From contig CAYMYX010000052.1 of assembly GCA_964394795.1 (NCBI GenBank), forward strand, positions 1 to 8,531: a DNA stretch of 8,531 bases. The letters are read 5' to 3'. The stretch's first letter is position 1; each line of letters opens with the position of its first letter. Shown one piece after another: positions 7,108 to 8,531 of the stretch. This stretch comes from CAYFUF01 sp964394795 (GTDB lineage Bacteria; Bacillota; Clostridia; Tissierellales; Peptoniphilaceae). Position numbers and translations under genes: made by a program. Under the pieces are notes generated by a model, which saw only the letters and a program-made list of their open reading frames with translations, did no database searches and was not told the DNA's origin.

Positions 7108-7112
7108 AAGAT

Positions 7113-7871
7113 ATGTTCGATTATAAGGGAAAAGTAGTATTCATTACAGGTGGCTCCGCGGGAATTGGTAAGCAGATGGCCCAAGGTTTTGCTGAAGCTG
7201 GTGCTGATCTTGTTATCTCCGCAAGAAGAGAAGAAGTTCTTGAGGAAGCAAAGAAAGACCTAGAGCAATACGGTGGCCGTGTTCTTGCTGTTCAGTGTGA
7301 CGTTACCAACGTTGAGCAAATCGAAGCAGCTGTACAAAAAGCAATCGACGAGTTTGGTAAGATTGATGTTCTTGTCAACAACGCCGGCGGTAACAAGCCT
7401 GGTTCCGTCTTAGATTATGATGACCAAGCTTGGGATTTCACGATTGAAACTGACCTTAGCTCTGTTATGCGCATGACTCGTCCTGTTGCAAAGCACATGG
7501 TTGAAGCTGGTTACGGAAGAATCATCAACATCGCTTCCATGTACGGTATCCTCGGAACGAACCAAAACGCTTCCGCTTACCACGCAGCAAAAGCGGGCGT
7601 TATCAACTACACGAGAGCAGCAGCAGCTGAGCTTGGTGAAAAGGGCGTAACCGTTAATGCGATCTGCCCAGGTTTCTTTACGACTGAACTAACGGTAGAC
7701 ACACTAGAAACCGACGATTTCAAGGCCTACATGAATATTTCTGTACCGCTAAACAGACCGGGTAAAGAAGGCGAATTAAACTCTGGTGCTCTATTCTTAG
7801 GTGCTGAAGAATCATCCTATGTAAACGGTGCTATCCTGCCAATCGATGGTGGATGGTCAGCAGTAAAGTAG
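7113..7871 (+). CDS. Short-chain dehydrogenase/reductase (FabG/gluconate-5-dehydrogenase-like)
   Basis: This 252-residue cytoplasmic NAD(P)(H)-dependent oxidoreductase is of the classical SDR type. It shows the Rossmann TGGSAGIG (12-19), CDV (62-64), NNAGG (89-93), catalytic Ser142 in NIASMYG, the Tyr156-x3-Lys160 pair in YHAAK, and the PG motif (186-187). SAR at 36-38 after the second strand hints at NADP preference. The position of the tetrad Asn is Asp114 (ETDLSS, against ETNLSS in E. coli FabG). The substrate is unknown; a sugar acid, polyol or other ketone is more likely than a fatty acyl-ACP, because no fatty acid genes are near. Codons lean to GCT/GCA, GTT, CTT, CGT/AGA, unlike the aro genes, which suggests high expression. 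The start is fixed by AGGAGG. A PaiA-like acetyltransferase follows after 6 bases. Confidence 0.9.
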   Translation: MFDYKGKVVFITGGSAGIGKQMAQGFAEAGADLVISARREEVLEEAKKDLEQYGGRVLAVQCDVTNVEQIEAAVQKAIDEFGKIDVLVNNAGGNKPGSVLDYDDQAWDFTIETDLSSVMRMTRPVAKHMVEAGYGRIINIASMYGILGTNQNASAYHAAKAGVINYTRAAAAELGEKGVTVNAICPGFFTTELTVDTLETDDFKAYMNISVPLNRPGKEGELNSGALFLGAEESSYVNGAILPIDGGWSAVK

Positions 7872-7877
7872 AAATCT

Positions 7878-8411
7878 ATGGATAAAGCTTATGTCATCCG
7901 CCCCTGTAAGATTGACGAGATTCATACCTTACAGTGGATCAGCGAGAAGACCTTTACTGATACCTTCGGGGCACAAAACAAGCGTCAAGATATTGAATCC
8001 TATCTCGAAGAAAGCTTTTCTTTCATCGAGCTTGAGCAACAGTGGCATCTGGAAGGGTCATCCTTTTACTTCCTCGAAGAGGTGAGTGAAAACGGAGCAG
8101 AGGTCATCGGTTACCTGAAATTAAATTCGGGGGACGCACAAACCGAGGAAGGCTTCGAAGATATGATGGAAATCCAACGCATCTATCTCCTCGAAGATCA
8201 CCAGGACTCAGGTTTAGGTGAACTCCTCCTGAACTATGCGATCCAGGAAGGGAAGATGGCCAATAAGCAAGGTGTCTGGCTCGGGGTTTGGGAAAACAAC
8301 CACGCCGCCAAGTCCTTCTACCACAAGCACGGTTTTGAGAAGATAGGGGAACATGTCTTCCTGCTTGGGGAGGATAACCAGACGGACGATTTACTTCTGC
8401 TACATTTGTAA
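7878..8411 (+). CDS. GNAT family N-acetyltransferase, PaiA-like
   Basis: It is a 177-residue acetyl-CoA-dependent acetyltransferase of the GNAT fold. The acetyl-CoA loop is HQDSGLGELLL (108-118, with the Q-x-x-G-x-G pattern), preceded by the strand EIQRIYLL. WLGVWENNHAAKSFYHKHGF (134-153) and GEHVFLLGEDNQTDDLLL (157-174) closely resemble the C-terminal pattern of Bacillus PaiA, a spermidine/spermine N-acetyltransferase. Polyamine acetylation is therefore a reasonable guess, but GNAT substrates are poorly predicted from sequence. The ATG lies 6 bases after the SDR stop and has no good ribosome binding site, so it is probably translated by coupling with the SDR at a lower level. A terminator about 50 bases later closes the unit. 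Confidence 0.88.
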   Translation: MDKAYVIRPCKIDEIHTLQWISEKTFTDTFGAQNKRQDIESYLEESFSFIELEQQWHLEGSSFYFLEEVSENGAEVIGYLKLNSGDAQTEEGFEDMMEIQRIYLLEDHQDSGLGELLLNYAIQEGKMANKQGVWLGVWENNHAAKSFYHKHGFEKIGEHVFLLGEDNQTDDLLLLHL

Positions 8412-8426
8412 CAACCAAACCTTGAA

Positions 8427-8442
8427 GGGGCTGTTGCAAAAT
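8427..8442. mobile_element. Possible terminal inverted repeat of an insertion sequence
   Basis: GGGGCTGTTGCAAAAT resembles the ends of several Firmicutes insertion sequences (IS1182-like ends of the GGGGCTGTCGCAAAA type; IS6-family ends also contain CTGTTGCAAA). If real, the element would extend to the right and the 8461-8500 hairpin would lie just inside it. No transposase is visible in the remaining about 90 bases, and the partner end is outside the window. The resemblance is from memory, so this is a tentative call. Confidence 0.35.
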
Positions 8443-8452
8443 AGACTCTATT
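8440..8452. repeat. Short perfect inverted repeat
   Basis: AATAGA-C-TCTATT is a 6-1-6 palindrome immediately inside the possible IS end and before the terminator hairpin. The one-base loop makes it unlikely to form an RNA hairpin as such; it may be a protein site or chance. Confidence 0.3.
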
Positions 8453-8460
8453 AAACAAGG

Positions 8461-8500
8461 AAGGACTTGGCAAATTGCCAGGTCCTTTTTGTTTTTGTTT
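8461..8500 (+). terminator. Strong intrinsic terminator after the GNAT gene
   Basis: AAGGACTTGGC pairs with GCCAGGTCCTT (one G-U pair) around the loop AAATT, and the stem is followed by TTTTTGTTTTTGTTT. This is a canonical Rho-independent terminator for rightward transcription, about 50 bases after the GNAT stop. The minus-strand reading has only a weak T-rich tail, so termination should be mainly one-way. It may belong to an adjacent insertion sequence rather than to the GNAT gene itself. Confidence 0.9.
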
Positions 8501-8531
8501 CCCAACTGCAGCGAAAATTTTACCTTCAATT

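Larger units (their letters stand above)
6716..7112. other. Divergent intergenic region between the aro operon and the SDR gene
   Basis: These 397 bases contain no convincing gene. A plus-strand frame at 6718-6909 starts with TTG, has no ribosome binding site and overlaps the aro promoter. The region holds the two divergent promoters, the 6749-6762 palindrome, the 7059-7081 hairpin, a short GAAATTTC palindrome (6829-6836) next to the aro -35, and a weak ATTTC-A6-GAAAT hairpin (6871-6886). On the minus strand I looked for a T-box (GGGTGG-type antiterminator motif) and found none. The central part, roughly 6840-6985, shows nothing I can name. Confidence 0.6.

Noticed and set aside
6716..7112. 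T-box, TRAP or other known riboswitch for aromatic amino acids
   Set aside because: No T-box antiterminator motif, no regularly spaced GAG/TAG triplets and no terminator hairpin are seen between the predicted aro transcription start and the aminotransferase ATG.
8104..8529. Minus-strand open frame of 141 codons antisense to the GNAT gene
   Set aside because: It starts at a TTG without a ribosome binding site, runs through the terminator hairpin and across the GNAT gene, and shows no family motif. It could include the tail of an IS gene only if the IS boundary were wrong.

Overview
The window looks like part of a chromosome of a Bacillota (Firmicutes) bacterium of moderate G+C. The evidence is strong AGGAGG-type ribosome binding sites, sigma-70/SigA-like promoters, frequent GTG starts, tightly packed genes, and protein motifs of the clostridial/lactobacillalean kind. 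I cannot resolve the genus. No phage, CRISPR, tRNA or rRNA genes are visible.

Positions 1-6715 (minus strand) hold one compact aromatic amino acid operon. In transcription order it encodes a class I/II PLP aminotransferase, PheA (chorismate mutase + prephenate dehydratase + ACT), AroB (3-dehydroquinate synthase), AroC (chorismate synthase), a single polypeptide joining AroE (shikimate dehydrogenase) to AroK (shikimate kinase), and AroA (EPSP synthase, cut by the left edge of the window). Gaps are 16, 52, -4, 15-21 and -4 bases; the negative values are ATGA stop/start overlaps. Together these proteins cover shikimate pathway steps 2, 4, 5, 6 and 7 and the phenylalanine branch to phenylpyruvate, with the aminotransferase a likely last step. 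DAHP synthase, dehydroquinate dehydratase (AroD/AroQ) and prephenate dehydrogenase (TyrA) are not in the window. They could lie beyond the left edge or elsewhere.

Positions 6716-7112 are a 397-base divergent intergenic region. It carries a likely promoter for the aro operon (minus strand, TATAAT at 6799-6804) with a short leader of about 77 nt, and a likely promoter for the rightward genes (TTTACT-N17-TATAAG, 6989-7017). The rightward transcript has a leader of about 89 nt containing a hairpin. No T-box or other recognisable riboswitch was found.

Positions 7113-8411 (plus strand) hold a short-chain dehydrogenase/reductase and, 6 bases later, a PaiA-like GNAT N-acetyltransferase. The SDR has the codon choice of a highly expressed gene and carries Asp where the SDR catalytic tetrad normally has Asn. 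A strong intrinsic terminator follows at 8461-8500. Just before it, at 8427-8442, is a sequence resembling the terminal inverted repeat of an insertion sequence, so a mobile element may begin near the right edge.

Most of the window is ordinary core metabolism. I do not see a clearly new biological system. The items most worth a second look are the AroE-AroK fusion, the possible IS end, the SDR active-site change, the SDR leader and the chorismate mutase substitution.
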